From Tenrec ecaudatus (taxonomy: Eukaryota > Chordata > Mammalia > Afrosoricida > Tenrecidae), in the NCBI RefSeq assembly GCF_050624435.1, contig NC_134530.1:143942721-144006720 (forward strand): a DNA stretch of 64,000 nt. The letters run 5' to 3'. The position numbers and the translations under genes are program-made. The notes below the pieces were generated by a model. It was not told the DNA's origin, did no database searches, and saw nothing but the letters and a program-made list of their open reading frames with translations. Shown piece after piece: positions 22,147-34,864 of the stretch (its first letter is position 1; every line of letters starts with the position of its first letter).

Positions 22147-22442
22147 CAGCGGCTCTCCACCTTCCTCGTGCCGCAACCCTTTCATACAGTTCCTCATGTG
22201 GTGCTGACCCCCAACCATCACATTATTTTTGTTGCTACTTCATCACTGTCATTTTGCTACTGTTATGAATCGTCATATCTGATACGCAGGATGTATTTTC
22301 ATTGTTACAAATTGAACATAATTAAACATAATTAAAGCCTAGTGATTAATCACAAAACAATATGTGATTATACATTGTGAAATATTTGTGTGTTTTCCGA
22401 TGGTCTTAGACGGCGACGCACAGGTTGAGAAGGGCGGCACTA
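22147..22442 (+). mobile_element. SPIN hAT transposon
   Basis: Left end CAGCGGCTCTCCACCTTCC, internal TACAGTTCCTCATGTGGTGC and TTGCTACTGTTATGAATCGT, right part GTTTTCCGATGGTCTTAGAC. Part of the right end is deleted. It is the simplest copy here, with no insertion. Confidence 0.9.
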
Positions 22443-22444
22443 CA

Positions 22445-23300
22445 GGGGTGAGGGGGCCACACTCAGCCTAGAAGAGGGACAGGAGTGACAGACCAGTGCA
22501 GGAGCTCTGGGGCAGGTGGCTGTGCTCACAGAGGGAGCCCCCACCTGCTCCCCCAGAGGGAGACACACGGGTGTGAGCTCTGGTGGGAAGCCCGCGGAGC
22601 CCCAGACCTGGTCACAGTGCACTCAACCCGAGTGCTTGTCTCTGTTTGAAGCGTCCCCAGACCGTGAAATGCAGGCCTTCATCTCGTCCATTATCCGCTC
22701 ACCAGTTTGTTTAGAAAATCTCTCCATTTTCAACTCTCCTCCCGTGATCGGATCCGGCATCTTTTCTAAGCATCTGAGTTCTTTGGTTCTTATTGCATGG
22801 ATAAATGATCACCTCTCTCATTGCAGAGAGTATTTTAGCTTTCGGGTGGTAGTGCCCTTTAAATTTGAGCTTCCACGGGAGGAGTCGGCCCAGTAGGCCC
22901 ACTGACTTTTGTAAATAAAGTCCATCTGATCCTTTGTGGATCGTCAGTGGCTGCTGTCATGTGGGGGCAGGGTGAGTGGTTGGCACAGTGCGTGGCCTGC
23001 GAGGACCAACACTTTTACTAGCTGACTTTCAGAGAAAAGGTTTGACCTTGATCTAAGCATATACTTGCTGTCATTGGGGTTCTTGTGTTTACTTTACTTC
23101 CTTATCTTGCATTGTGGTTTGACCACCACCTTCTAGCACTTACCACTCGTCCTGAAACAAGCTAGCTTGTCTAACGTGTGTGCCACTAAATCCCAAACTC
23201 CTAACCTGCCTAACTTTTTACCTAACCGGGTGTATCTTTTCTATCAATCATGTATTTCATCACTGTGCACGTCGCCCCTCTTGATGCCCCTTTATGTAAC
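22445..23300. other. Intergenic, no recognised gene
   Basis: No exon or nameable repeat seen. From about 23300 rightward the sequence becomes loosely homologous to the 3' flank of GSTM copy B (52320 onward). Confidence 0.4.
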
Positions 23301-24063
23301 TGCCAGAAGCACACTGTAGGCAGTGACCAGTAGACTCTTCCCCAAGTCCTCCTTTAGCTCGGGGCCAAAGGGAAAGACGTGCCTCAGTGAGACCCAGATC
23401 CACAGTTCGGCCGTGGTTTGAGAACTCTACTGAGCCGTATCGATCTCCACAGGCCCTGCTCCTTCTGGGATGGTCTGGTAGTCATGCCAACCCACGCCTC
23501 CTGACCACCCGGATCTGATACACTTTGACCCAATAAACCAGACCTGCCCAACTCGGGTCAAGTTCTCCAGCTGGCAATAAGAACTTAGAGATGACCAGTG
23601 ACTCCCTTTCCCAGACATTTGAAGACACTTCTGGCCTTTATTGAGATCGCCATGGGCAGACAGCCATCTCCAGAACTGTAAATCCCAGTCACCATGGACT
23701 ACAGGGCTGTCCAAGTCCCAGCCTAGAGGCAGTTCTTTCCAGTTTCCAACGTTCATTCCACAGTTCCTGTGCATCACAGTGGGAGACTGACATAAAAAGT
23801 CAGGTGGGATGGCATGTTCTCCGCAGTGAACTGGCAGACCAGCGGGGCAAAGCCAAGTTAAAGGAGGATGGCAGTACCGTGGGGTGAGTGCTGAGATGGA
23901 TATTGTGACAACAGAGAAGAGAGGCGTCAGATTATGAAGCATGTCCAGAAGAGGATGACAGGCTGGAGTCAGGGCAGGAAATGCTCATCTGGGGGACATG
24001 ACACCCCTGTGGGGAAGCCCAGTGGTCGGGCGCCCTCACAGCCTCACAGGCAGGCTCCATGGA

Positions 24064-24069
24064 TTTAAT
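24064..24069 (-). terminator. GSTM: Possible polyadenylation signal of GSTM copy A
   Basis: ATTAAA on the minus strand about 580 bases after the stop of copy A. The position homologous to the AATAAA of copy B has lost the hexamer here. A canonical AATAAA on the minus strand occurs further on, at 23637-23642, and is an alternative. Confidence 0.35.
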
Positions 24070-24645
24070 GACAGTGAGGTGAGTAAAGGCTTGCTCACTG
24101 GAGACTCCCTTCTGGGGATCCCAAGGTGAGGAAGGGAGGGGCATGGAGACCCGAGAGGGAGCAAGAACCATAATAAATCTGTCCTCTTACTCCCATCTGG
24201 CCTGACCCCCAAAACAAATATAAAGGCCCCTCCTCCAACCCCCAGCAGAGATCTTTCTGTGTCCAGGTAGCCAAGAGGACAGGATGCGCAGGAGTGGCTC
24301 AGCCCTTCCCTAAAGGGAATGGACAGGGCTGGGGTAGGGAGCTGCTGAACCAGCCAAGGCACCAGTCTGGCAGCTCGAGCTGAGCCTGCAGGCAGGGGTC
24401 CAGGCTGCTCCTCTGAGCAGAAGTGGCATCAGGGAAGGGTAGGAGGGTTGGCTTGCTTGCGGGGACATGCATGGTCAGGAGGAGGATGAGCAGAAGGGCA
24501 GTGGGAGCTGGGGCTCTCACGGGTTAGGATAGTGCAGAATTGGGGTGGTGAGAGGGGGACAGTAAGGAAGTGGGGAGCAGAGGAGAGGGCTGGTGGTTCC
24601 TGTGGTCAGGCCGGCTCCTCGTCCCCTCTCCTGGGTCTACAGCCC

Positions 24646-27600
24646 CTACTTATTGCCCCACTGGGCCTGCCTTCCAAAGAGAGGGCGGGGGAGGAACTTG
24701 CTGGACTTCATGTAGGCTGCTATCTTCGGCAGGCCCTGAGGGGAGGAAAGACAAGGTCAGGGCTCGGGTTTCCCTCAAATAAAGAATTTGATACGATACT
24801 TCTATGACTATTATTCTCCTTTGCTCAGAGGGGTGCCCGAGCGGGAAGCTGAAAGTGCTGCAGGTTCCACGGGAGGTTTAGAAAACTCCTGGGGCTGGAG
24901 CAGGACACTCCACAGTCACCTCACCATCTCTCCCAGGGGGAACTGAGGGGCGGACATTTCAATGTTTTGCCCCTGCTCACAGATTCCGTCCCCTACATGG
25001 CTGGGACTCACCCTGGCTGTCTCTCCCAGGCCTGGGCTCCTTCTCCCTCCCCGCCCCCACCAGAAGACCTCACACTCCCTGTGGAAAAGACTTCCTCCTT
25101 TTGCAGGGGAGGCTCCTGGCTCTTGGCGAGCTCTCCAGAGCTGCACACAGAGGTGCCCCAGCAGCAGAAAGGGGCCCAAGCCCGCCTGCCAGCCTGCAGT
25201 CACTCCCAGCCCTCTGGGAATGAATGACTCAGCAGATCTGGCTGAAGGTTGGCAAGGGGGAGAAGGGAGAGCAGGGCCTGCAGGGCCGGACTCTAATCTC
25301 TCCACTGGGGGAGTCCACGCTCCACAGCCCATACCTGAGCCCAGGCTCACTGTGCTTCCAGCTGGGCAGTCTGAGAGTCAGGGGGCTGGGGCTATCACAG
25401 CAGGACAGATCATCTCAAAGACCCCTAGACCTCCCTCAGCCAGTGAGATCAAGCCCCAGCAGACTGCAGGCCGCCGTCCACAGCTGACCTTCACGGCCCT
25501 CTGAGCTCTTCTGTCACCTCCCAGGGGCTCAGCCTGGACCAGCACCAGAACCAGATGAGAACTAACAAGGGAACACATGTCTTCATGGGAAGGAACCATG
25601 AACTCCAGGCTGACCACCCGCTGGCTAACTGCCTCTAATTCCCAAATCTAGGACCACCTAGACTGGGTTGCTCTGAAACCAAGTGGTCAAGTACAATGGA
25701 CAAGTGGCTGTAAGGGGCGTGTCCAGGCCCTGTCCCCACATGTGTGCTGCTGGAGGGCGGGCTCCAGGGCAGGGCCAGCTCTGCAGGCCCCGCTGTGCCT
25801 GACCCAGGGCCTCGTCCAAGGAGCGCGTCAGTGGACATGAGGCACACTACCCGCACTGACCATCTCAGAGACGGGAGCCCTCAACAGTGAGGAGGCAGAA
25901 CCGGCAGAAGAGGAGGGAGCACTCTGGTCCACCAGAGAACCCTGGAAAAAGTCCTTCCAGGGGCACCCACACAGACCCTCCACCCCAGCACCTCTGCAGA
26001 CCTGCGAATTCCCACTGGCCCAGGCGCGGATCCAAGTGCCGCAAAGCATTCTGGGGGCCAAGTATAAATAAGTCTGTGTCTCGGGAAGGTAATATCGAGC
26101 CAACCTTCTCACCGGCCTAGCACTGTCAGCGACAGACACACGCCTCAGTTCCGCCTCAGTGACTCTCCACGGACTGTGAAACTCAGTCAAGAGAAGGTCA
26201 GCCTTCTCCCTAAAAGAGAGGCCCTGGCTCCTGCCCCTGGGCACTGACGGGAAGCCCAGGGTGAAAGGCTGTGTGACCTTGAAACGCCCCTCCCCTGGAC
26301 CTCAGTTTCCTCATCTAGAAAACGGGGCTGATCATTTATCCACGGTGTCTCCTGTGGTGTGGAGTATAGCTGGCACAATGCCGGGAGGCTTCAGAAGCTC
26401 TTAGAAAGTCCTGGCACTTTGCACAGCATCTCTGAAGCCCCTGAACTCAAAACCACTCAGACAGAGCCTGGCATACAGCGAGTGCCCAGGCCTGCCACTT
26501 CTTGCTTCTTTGAGCTCCCAAACGAGGAAAGTCCCCTGGGACAGGCAAGGAGATGGATGAAGCATCAAGGAGGCCCGAGTCTGAGGAGAAGCCGTGCAGT
26601 GGCCCTGCTGACACCGCCCTCATGAAATGATCCCTGAAGATCGGGGTGTTTCAACAGAGCGGGGCTCAGCTATCAGCTGGTGCCTTGCTAGCAGAAAGGA
26701 TCACGTCTCGTCTTATCCACCGTGAAGCAGCATGCCAACCGAAGACTTACTAATAATAAACCCATGATTAGTTGGGGAGGGGGAGGCATGACCTGGAATT
26801 TAAACACTGAACACTCGGTTTGCAGAAGGCTGCAGGTGACAGTGAGAGTGCGACATTCCTTCACAGAGCCCCACGGGAAAGACGCCTCCGTGGACTTCCC
26901 TTGGTCCTTGGACCAAAGGATGTGAGCAGTCTGGCCCCAGACTGAGTGCAGCGGAAGGTGGAGGACTGCACACACTGTTAGGTTACGTCTTACATTCTTC
27001 TACTTATTATTGTCTGCTTTTGAGGGGAGGAGGCATTGAATTTTTCTGTGTTTAATCCTGCAGGTGGTGTTCGGGTCTTTAAAAATATAATTTTCCTTAT
27101 ATAAAACTCAGGACGGGTGAATCTATAGAGATGTTCAGCAGATTAATAGTTTTATAGGGAGGGAAGGTGGGGAAATAGAGAGCTCATAATAATGGACGCG
27201 AGAATGAAGAAAAATGACCTAAAACTGATCATGCTGATGAATGCACAACTCTTTCTCATATATATTTAAAAGAATTGTATAATATGTAAATCAAGTCAGT
27301 AAATTGTTTAAGGAGAAAAAAAAGGAATCAGGGACATTACCTCGAAGCGAGCCATGAAGTCCTTCAGGTTTGGGAAGGCGTCCAGGCACTTAGGCTCAAA
27401 GACACGGTGAATGTCAAGGGCATCATAAGCCAGGAAATCCACGAACGTGATCTGCAGAAAGCCAAAGAGGAGTGGGACTGAGGTGCCACCATCAGGAAGA
27501 TTGACAGCAACCTGTCACCATCTCCTTCCCCTCTACCTTGTCCCCTGCGAACCACGGCTGCTTCCCCAGGAACTGCGAGTACAGCTTTATCTTTCCAGGC

Positions 27601-30600
27601 AGGGCCTCCAAGTACTGTGGCTTCAGCTTCTCCTGAGGCAGAAAAGAGTTGTCACCTCCCTCAGAAACTCTCCCTCCCCAGAGACTGGCAGCTACCCCAC
27701 TGCTGACTGACCCAGCTGGCCCTGGGGGAGCTGCCATCCTCCCCTGACTGCCCCTCCCTGCTCACAGGCTTCAACTGAATCCAACCAGAATTCTCTGGAC
27801 CCCTACTATGGTTGGACATCAGGCTGCTAACTACAAGGTCAGCAGTTCAAACCCGCCTGCCACTCCTTGCGTCAGAGAGGAGCTTGTCAGCTCCAGGAAA
27901 GACTTTCAGACTCAGGATCTCTTGGAGCAGTTCTATCTGCCCCCCCCAGGGTCCGTCTGAGTCGGCACTGACTCTGGGGCAGAGGGACAGTGGAGACTGT
28001 GTAGAAGGCCCCTCTGTCAGAGCAACAGAAGGCAGAGAGGTGAGTGACACTGATCTGACTGCCCCTGTGCTCTCCGTCCACCTGCCTGTCAGTAGGCTCA
28101 GGGGCTGAGGCCCTGCCCGAGGGAAGCACTCAGAGGCGCAGAAACAAGGACAGGAGCTCAGGGGCAGGTGTCGGGCTCTGGCTGGTCGGGGGTACAAGAA
28201 CCGGGAGGGCATTTGAATGGCCTCCTGAATGACCAGGAGACTTTGAGATGCTGACAGGGAGGAGGGACAGCAGGGCATCCCTGCAGAGACAGACTCTGGG
28301 CGACACTGCTGCTGGTCATCAGGACCCATGAGAAGCCCCTCAGCTCCCACCAAGCCTGGAGCTGCATGAGGGCCGCCCTGGTGGTGGCTGCAGGCGTTGC
28401 GGGCTCAGCTGGGCCTGCAGCTTCTTCAAAGGGGATTCAGCAGGGTCTCTGTGGCCAGGCTCATCCTCTAGACCAAGACTGTGGGAGCGCCTGGGACTCA
28501 GCAGAGTGGATAACAGTTCTAGAAGGCAGTCCCTCAGGTTTTCAAAGCTCCCGGGGGGATTTATCTAAGGAAGCGCTATCTCAGCATTTCCATCGTTGAA
28601 TTCTTGTCACCAGGGAGAAATCATTAAATGCTTGAAAAGCAGAAACGAGGCCATCAAGCAGGTTCTGCCAAGAGAAACAGTTGATATTTCCTCTGTCCAG
28701 CGGCAGGATTTTGACTGGCCACTAAAGCCTGCACTTTAGCGTGACAAGATTACATCACAGATGCCTCTCTTAAACCTTGGCCTGGACATCAAAGAAAATG
28801 GTGACGTGGAACCTGTTCTGCTGAGATGAGGAAGGAGGGGCTGCGAAGTCAAACAATCTCCCTGGAAGCAGCTCAGGAGTCGGTCCTGCAGGTGAACTCA
28901 CTCCCAGTGACCACGGGCAAGGCTGCTGGTTGCCCAGCTCAGCCGAGTTGGCGAGTGAATGCCTGTGTTCAGAAACATGCAGTGCAGGCACCAGGCCGAG
29001 AAAGAGAAGAGCCAGGGAGCCATGAACGTCCCTGAAGAACAAGATCACCTGGTTGACGGGAACCGGAGCGCAAAACCCGCATGAGAGAACGGCAGTAGCT
29101 GTTTATATTTCCACCAGGACCCCTTTGCTTCATCTAGTGAGGATTCGTGAAATCTTTATGGACGTACCGTTTATCACGGAAAGCTATAAGCAGGTTTGAA
29201 TGTAATGTAAACAGACAAAGCACACATGTACTTGAATCATGCTTAAAAACATCTAACTAGCAAGGACATATATTAGGTCATTATTTGTGCCCCTTTGAAA
29301 ATAACTTTTTTTTAAGAATGTTAATCTGTATACACAGAACTCAGGAGAGTCCATGTTTTTCTCATACTTCAGAGATTATAAAACAAAATCTGAGAAGGAA
29401 GCCCTTCAGGCAGGAACAAGGGAAATAGTCTAAATGTATATAATAAGTCTGACTATCAATTCTAGAAACAAAATCTTTGACTAGATCAGCAGTTAAAAAA
29501 AAATGCCTAACAGTTTCTTCTGCAATTCTGCGTCTGGCCAGAAGACCGTGATGTGGTGCAAGAGGAGCTGCCCTGGTAGATGTGTAGATCGCATCAGATA
29601 CCACAGAGAAACCCGAGGCCCATTTCGGTTATGAACTCACCATTTGGGTTCTCAACAACTTCACGGAAAACAGACCATTTGCAACTTCACTTAACATTGT
29701 GATTCTTCTGAATAATGAACAATGTCCTACTTTTAAAAAGACAAAGCCCCTCCGCATCGGGAAGAAGTTCCACAGCTAGTGAACCCCTCACTCTCGAGGT
29801 TGGGGAGTCGACTTCATTCTCAGACTGGAGGGGATTGATTTGCAGCGTTTGTTGTGTGAGAGGGAGGGAGATGGGTCCCTCGGAGGAACCAGGGGGTTCC
29901 CTTGCACACAGACCCACTGTCACTGGGAGCACAGAGTCCTGAGTCCCACTCAAACCCCGCCCTGGCCCGGCCCAGCCCACGGAGAACTCACAAAGTCGGG
30001 GCTGTAGCACACCCTGGCCAGGTCCATTCGGGTGTCCATTGCCTGGTTCTCCATGATGTCCACTCGGATCTTCGCCTCTTCTGCCTCGCCACCTGTAACC
30101 AGATCGTCAGACACTCACCCTTGGCATCCTCCCCTCCCCCCAGCCAGGCCGTGCCCCTTCCCTGCCCCTGCCTCTGCCCACTCACACAGGTTGTGCTTGC
30201 GCCCAAGGTAGCGCAGGATGGCGTTGCTCTGGGTGATCTTGTGAGGCCCATCAATCAAGTAGGGGAGCTGCAAGAGCAATAGGGAGCTCTGCTATCCCAC
30301 CAGGCCCCCAGCGCCCCGGCCCCTGAGCAAGGACACAGCTGGGACCCGGCACACGGAGGGCCTGACTCATGGAGGCCCTCAATCATATGTGTACAGCACC
30401 CGCATGACCTGCCATAGGGAACACACGGAGAGGCAGTGGAGAGAACCAGGAGGGGGAGGAGGGCAGAGGGCTCGGCACCCTAACACCTCCAGGCGAGGCC
30501 ACCTGTCCCTGCCCCCACCCCGACTTACATTGGGAAAGTCGAACCCCAGCTTGAACTTCTCATTCAGCCACTGGCTTTTGTCATAGTCAGGAGCTGAGGT

Positions 30601-31358
30601 GGAAACAATCCAATGAGAACCGTGTTCTGAGGATCGGACCTCCTGCCCACAGAAACCATCCAGGAGGCCTTGCCCAGTGGGCCTGGGGCAGGGGGTTCTG
30701 GGAGCTCAGAGACCTACCAAGCCAAATCTTCCCAGGAGTAAGGCCTGCCAGGTGAGGCAGCCTCCACAGCAGGGGTTTGGTTTGGCGTCTACGGAGGGGG
30801 CAACCCCCTGTCCTCATTGCTGTGGGCGGCAGCAATCCCCCCGCCCCCCAGTGTCCTGCACAGGCAGGCCCGTGCTGTGCTTAGCCGCAGGACCCCAGGC
30901 AGAGGCGGGCCCCACATCCCTCTGCGAGTGACATGTAGAAATCGGGTGGAAGATGCTCCATGCTCCTTAGGGATCACAGTATAAAGAGCATAGGGCCCAC
31001 ACGGTGCCCTTACCGCCCCCGTAGATGTACGTCTTTTCTTCATAGTCTGAGTCGGTGTATTCCAGGAGCAGCCGGATGCAATGTGCAAGCTGGAGGGAGA
31101 GCAGGGGAAGCGATGGCCTTGAGGGGTCCTGACTCCTGACTCCCTTCCTCCCAGTAGGGACCCCGATACTGGAAGGGGACAGGCCAGAAACCAGGCTAGG
31201 ACCAGGCACAGCCCCAGCCAAGCCTGGAAGAGCAATCATCCCCAAATTCTCCCCCAGCTGCTCAGCACTTCCCCACTGCACCCCTGCCAGCCCTCCACCA
31301 CCAAGGGGGCTGCTTTACTCACCCCTCGGACGTCCCAGTAACCCAGGATTATAGGCAT
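24646..31358 (-). CDS. GSTM: Glutathione S-transferase mu, copy A, complete, 8 exons, 218 aa
   Basis: Mu-class glutathione transferase sitting in the position of human GSTM5, convergent with GSTM3. Exons in order of translation (minus strand): 31323-31358, 31014-31089, 30529-30593, 30186-30267, 29992-30092, 27537-27632, 27341-27451, 24646-24735 (36, 76, 65, 82, 101, 96, 111, 90 nt; total 657, 218 codons plus stop, the usual GSTM1/2/5 length). Every junction is GT-AG. It starts [12 protein letters not shown] with the catalytic Tyr at residue 7, then has the glutathione site [15 protein letters not shown], the H-site helix [34 protein letters not shown], and ends [10 protein letters not shown]. 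Assignment to one human paralogue is not possible by eye, because mu genes undergo conversion. No frame break was seen, so it looks functional. Confidence 0.96.
25010..28350. repeat. Duplicated GSTM tract, copy A side (intron 7 to intron 5)
   Basis: Near-identical to 61017-63520 across part of intron 7, exon 7, intron 6, exon 6 and the adjoining part of intron 5. Even the AfroSINE in intron 5 is shared at the same place. The match is interrupted in copy A by about 1 kb of extra sequence (about 26330-27320) holding an old L1-like tail. Confidence 0.9.
27815..27975 (+). mobile_element. AfroSINE shared by both GSTM copies (A side)
   Basis: In intron 5 of copy A: GGCTGCTAACTACAAGGTCA and AGCAGTTCAAACCCGCC. 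The same insertion is in copy B at 63000-63150, so it was in place before duplication or was spread by conversion. Confidence 0.85.
28350..29790. other. Extra intron 5 sequence in GSTM copy A
   Basis: About 1.4 kb present in copy A but missing at the matching point in copy B (near 63520-63600). No gene or nameable repeat seen in it. Confidence 0.5.
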
Positions 31359-31599
31359 GGTGCAAGCTTTCTGGGACTCTGCACACTGGTCTCTACTGTG
31401 CTGAGGTCTGACCTTATCAAAGCAAGCAGGCTTACTGTGGGAGGGTCTTGGCCACTGGGCTCTGCGTCTCGCCCCTCCCATGTCTCCACCCTCCCCCTCC
31501 CCTTCCTCACCCACCTCCTGACCAGCTGACATGCTAGTATCCCACCCCCACCTGCCTCTGAATTCTGGGCTCTCGGCCAACAAAGAGGGACAGTCAATT

Positions 31600-32720
31600 C
31601 CTAGTGTGCTTCCCCCAGGATATTCCAGTAGCCAAGCAGACGTTTGGATGCACTGAATTCAAAGTGCCTTATCCCCTGGTCCTTCAGTGGCTCCCTCTGC
31701 ACCCACTCAGGCACCTGCTAGGTTTTGGGGGGCTCGCGGCACCCTCCGGGAGACACATCAGAAACACAGAGCAAAGCTCTGGCTTTCCTTCCCTGGGGCC
31801 TTGCTCAGCCCACGCTCCCAGGTGCCCTGTCCTGAGGCCTCTGCAATGCCCAGGCTGCCCGCTGCTGGACCCCTGGACCCCGGGCTGTCTCCATCCAGGG
31901 TCCAGTCTGCACCCCACAGGGAGCCAGGGTGCTGGCCAGTCCGAGAAGGCCCCGGGAAGCCCAGTGTCAGCCTCCTCCAGGACAGAGAACAGCAAACAGA
32001 CGTGGCCCCCCAGCTTTCCTTTCACGGTTGGGAAGGACCCCGGTCTGGTCAGTCAGGGAGCAAATGGCCACAAGGAGCAACAGGAAATTCAGATTTCAGC
32101 CCACTTTTCCACACTCAGACCCAGCAATGAGCCTGCCTTCTGTAGTGTCACTGCAGGAATGCCCTGCCAGCCGCCCCCAGGGCAGGACCGTGACAGGAGA
32201 GTGCCGGTCCCAGAGGGGAGAGAGCTTTTCCTCAGAGGAGATGGCCCAGCCGGGGCTGGGGCTGGGGTGGGGGGGGGTGCAGCGTGGAGACAGCAGGACT
32301 GTCCAGAGAAGCAGCTTCACGGAGCCTTCGCAGCCCCCTCTACACCACCAGGTGTCGGGGATCTGGGTTCTGCCTGGGCTCAGACTGCCTGCAGAATGCC
32401 CTGAGCCTGGGGTCTGACAGGGTGGCTCAGCCGGCATGGAGGCCACTTTGAACGGGGACAGAGTGTGAAACTCCACCAGAACAAACCTGCCACCTTTTTC
32501 TCTTGGGAACTAGAAGAGCATATCACAAAAGTAAGGTGACATGAAGGAATTTCACGGCGGAAACATCAAGCTGTTTTCTTGTTGGAAGGATATTAGATCG
32601 ATGAAATAGATAGAGGAACTCAGAAAAGAAAATGCCAATAAAGCTATTGTAAAAAGAAAAGAAAATTGTGTACAGTTAATAAAAGGCAAGGTTGGCGCAC
32701 TACAGAAATAAAAATTTTCA
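31600..32720. other. Upstream flank of GSTM copy A
   Basis: GC-rich but without a strong CpG island. No exon was recognised. It should contain the promoter of copy A; no TATA box was identified. Confidence 0.35.
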
Positions 32721-32726
32721 TTGGAA

Positions 32727-33042
32727 AGGGGGAACCGATTACAAGGATCTACATGTGACTTCCTCCCTGGGGCACGGACAACCGAAAAGTGGATGAAGGA
32801 AGACGTCGGACAGGGTAAGATATGATAAAATAATAATTTATAAATGATCATGGGTTCATGAAGGAGGGGGAAGCAGGAAGGGACGGGGGAAAATGAGGAG
32901 CTGATGCCAGGGGCTTGGGTGGAGAGCAGATGTTTTGAAAATGATGAGGGTAATGAATGTACAAATGTGCTTGACACAATTGATGTATGTATGGATTGTG
33001 ATAAGAGTTGTATAAGCCCCCAATAAAATGATTAAGGAAAAA
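32727..33042 (+). mobile_element. L1-type 3' tail
   Basis: Sense copy: GGGGGAACCGATTACAAGGA at the left and CCCCAATAAAATGATTAAGG at the right end. Confidence 0.85.
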
Positions 33043-33229
33043 AGGTTTTTAAGAAATTCCTCCATAAGAAGAAATTAAGTTCTAATATATAAAACCTTAA
33101 GGGACTAGGTGAAATAAGTAAAACAAAGAAACAGACATTATAGAATTCCACTTCTATGGAATCTCTAGAACAGACAAATGTATAGATCCAGAAAGTAAAT
33201 TAGGAAGAGATTTCTAGACCTGTAATCCA

Positions 33230-33560
33230 TTACAGTCTCAGGCAGTTACTTCCACCCTGTCCTGTAGGGTCCCTATGACACAGTATCAACTCCATGGATG
33301 TGAGTTGGGTGTTTTGTTTATATATATATTTTGGGGGGGGGGGATAAGGAAAGGAGTCCTGGCAGCATATTGCTTATGAGTTGGGCTACTAAAGCGAACC
33401 ACAGGGTCGCCAGTTCAAAGCCACCAGCCACTCCTAGGGAGAAAGATGAGGCTTCCTACTCCTGAGTTACCATCTTGGAAAATCACTGGCGTAGCTCTAT
33501 CCCGCCTTGAGGAGTTACTGTGAGCCAGACTCACTTCCACGGCAGTGAGCGTGAGGACTA
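33230..33560 (+). mobile_element. Two AfroSINE pieces
   Basis: A body-end piece at 33230-33315 (CACCCTGTCCTGTAGGGTCC) and a nearly complete copy at 33355-33560 (GGGCTACTAAAGCGAACCAC to CACGGCAGTGAGCGTGAGG). Confidence 0.8.
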
Positions 33561-33564
33561 GGAC

Positions 33565-34850
33565 TAGGGAGGACGGAGGAGATCCTGATCAATGGCACCG
33601 ACTTCCTCTTGGGGTGATGAAAATCTGTCAGAAACCAGCGAGGGTGATGGCTGTCCAACACTGAGAGGGTGCTATTGCTACTGGACGGTGCACTAAAAAC
33701 GGTGAAAACGGCCTGTTTATGGTGAACACATCTGACCAAGAACAGAATAACCGGCCATGCTGTTAGGACAGTCACGTATAACCACCAAAAGTGTCCAACA
33801 ACCAAGATCCAGGGCTGGTCTGCGCTGTACAGGGGAGCGCAGGGCTGTGTCACCGGGACAGGAGGGGTCAACCCATGCCGCAGATGCTCTCCAGCTGCTC
33901 ACACCTTGCCCGCTGGGGTGCAGGTTCAGGAAGGAGCCTCAGGTCTTTCGCTGGCCCTACAGGGGGCCAGGCACCAGTGCACTCACCTGTGTGTCTGCGG
34001 CTCAGAATCGTCCCAGCTCTCATTACCCGTGAAAGGTGGATTGTTCTGGATTGTATAATCGTGGAAAGGGAAATAATTACTAGATTCAGTTGAGAAAAAC
34101 ACACAAGGCAAAGGGTAAAAGAAGCACCAAGAAAAATAGAATATTAATAATCATTGAACAGATACTGTTAAATTAGTATTCATCCATTATCATTCATCTC
34201 ACCCACAAAGTGTGTTTGAGAGCCTCGGCTAAACTGTGCACCGTGAGTAAGAAAATCCAAAGAGATTGCCATGTTTTTATTACTGTGGTGCAGCCCCATA
34301 GTATGCTATGTCATTATCACTCACAATTGTCGCCGGACTGTGACGGATGTTCATTATTATAAGTTGAAATAAGGTGAGAACTACAAGAGGGAGGTTTTAT
34401 TTATGTGCTTGGTTTTGGGGGGACAGTTCTTGGTAAACAAGAGGCAGTATTGAGAGAGAGAGAGGTGGAATGTAGGAGAAAGAGGCCATGCTGGCCACAA
34501 CAGGTCTCTGAGGACAGGTAGATGCGGCCCAGAGCAGTGGACCCTTCCAAAGGAGGAGTCCAAATCTGCAGAAGGAGGAGAAGGACCAGACAATCAGACT
34601 CTCGACCCCGGATCTCCATGGGCCCAGACGCTAGCGCCCAGGGGGGCTGCCGCTGAGAGAGACAGAAGGGAGAGGTGGGCAGGAGGGAGGTTTCCACAGA
34701 TGGTGTCAACAGTCAGTGATGGCAGGAGGGCAGTGCAGGGTACAGACCACACCTGGTGGCCCTGTCAGAGGGGGTGACCCCAAATGACCGTCTATGAGTG
34801 TCTTGTGCAGTGGTTCAGCAAAAATGTATTATTTTCTAATAATAGTATCC
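33565..34850. other. Intergenic, no recognised feature
   Basis: No exon homology or repeat family named. Confidence 0.4.
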
Positions 34851-34864
34851 CCCTAGTTAGTTAT

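Noticed and set aside
31604-32404. Open frame of 266 codons upstream of GSTM copy A
   Set aside because: GC-rich sequence with low-complexity peptide and no recognisable domain; several overlapping frames are open equally.
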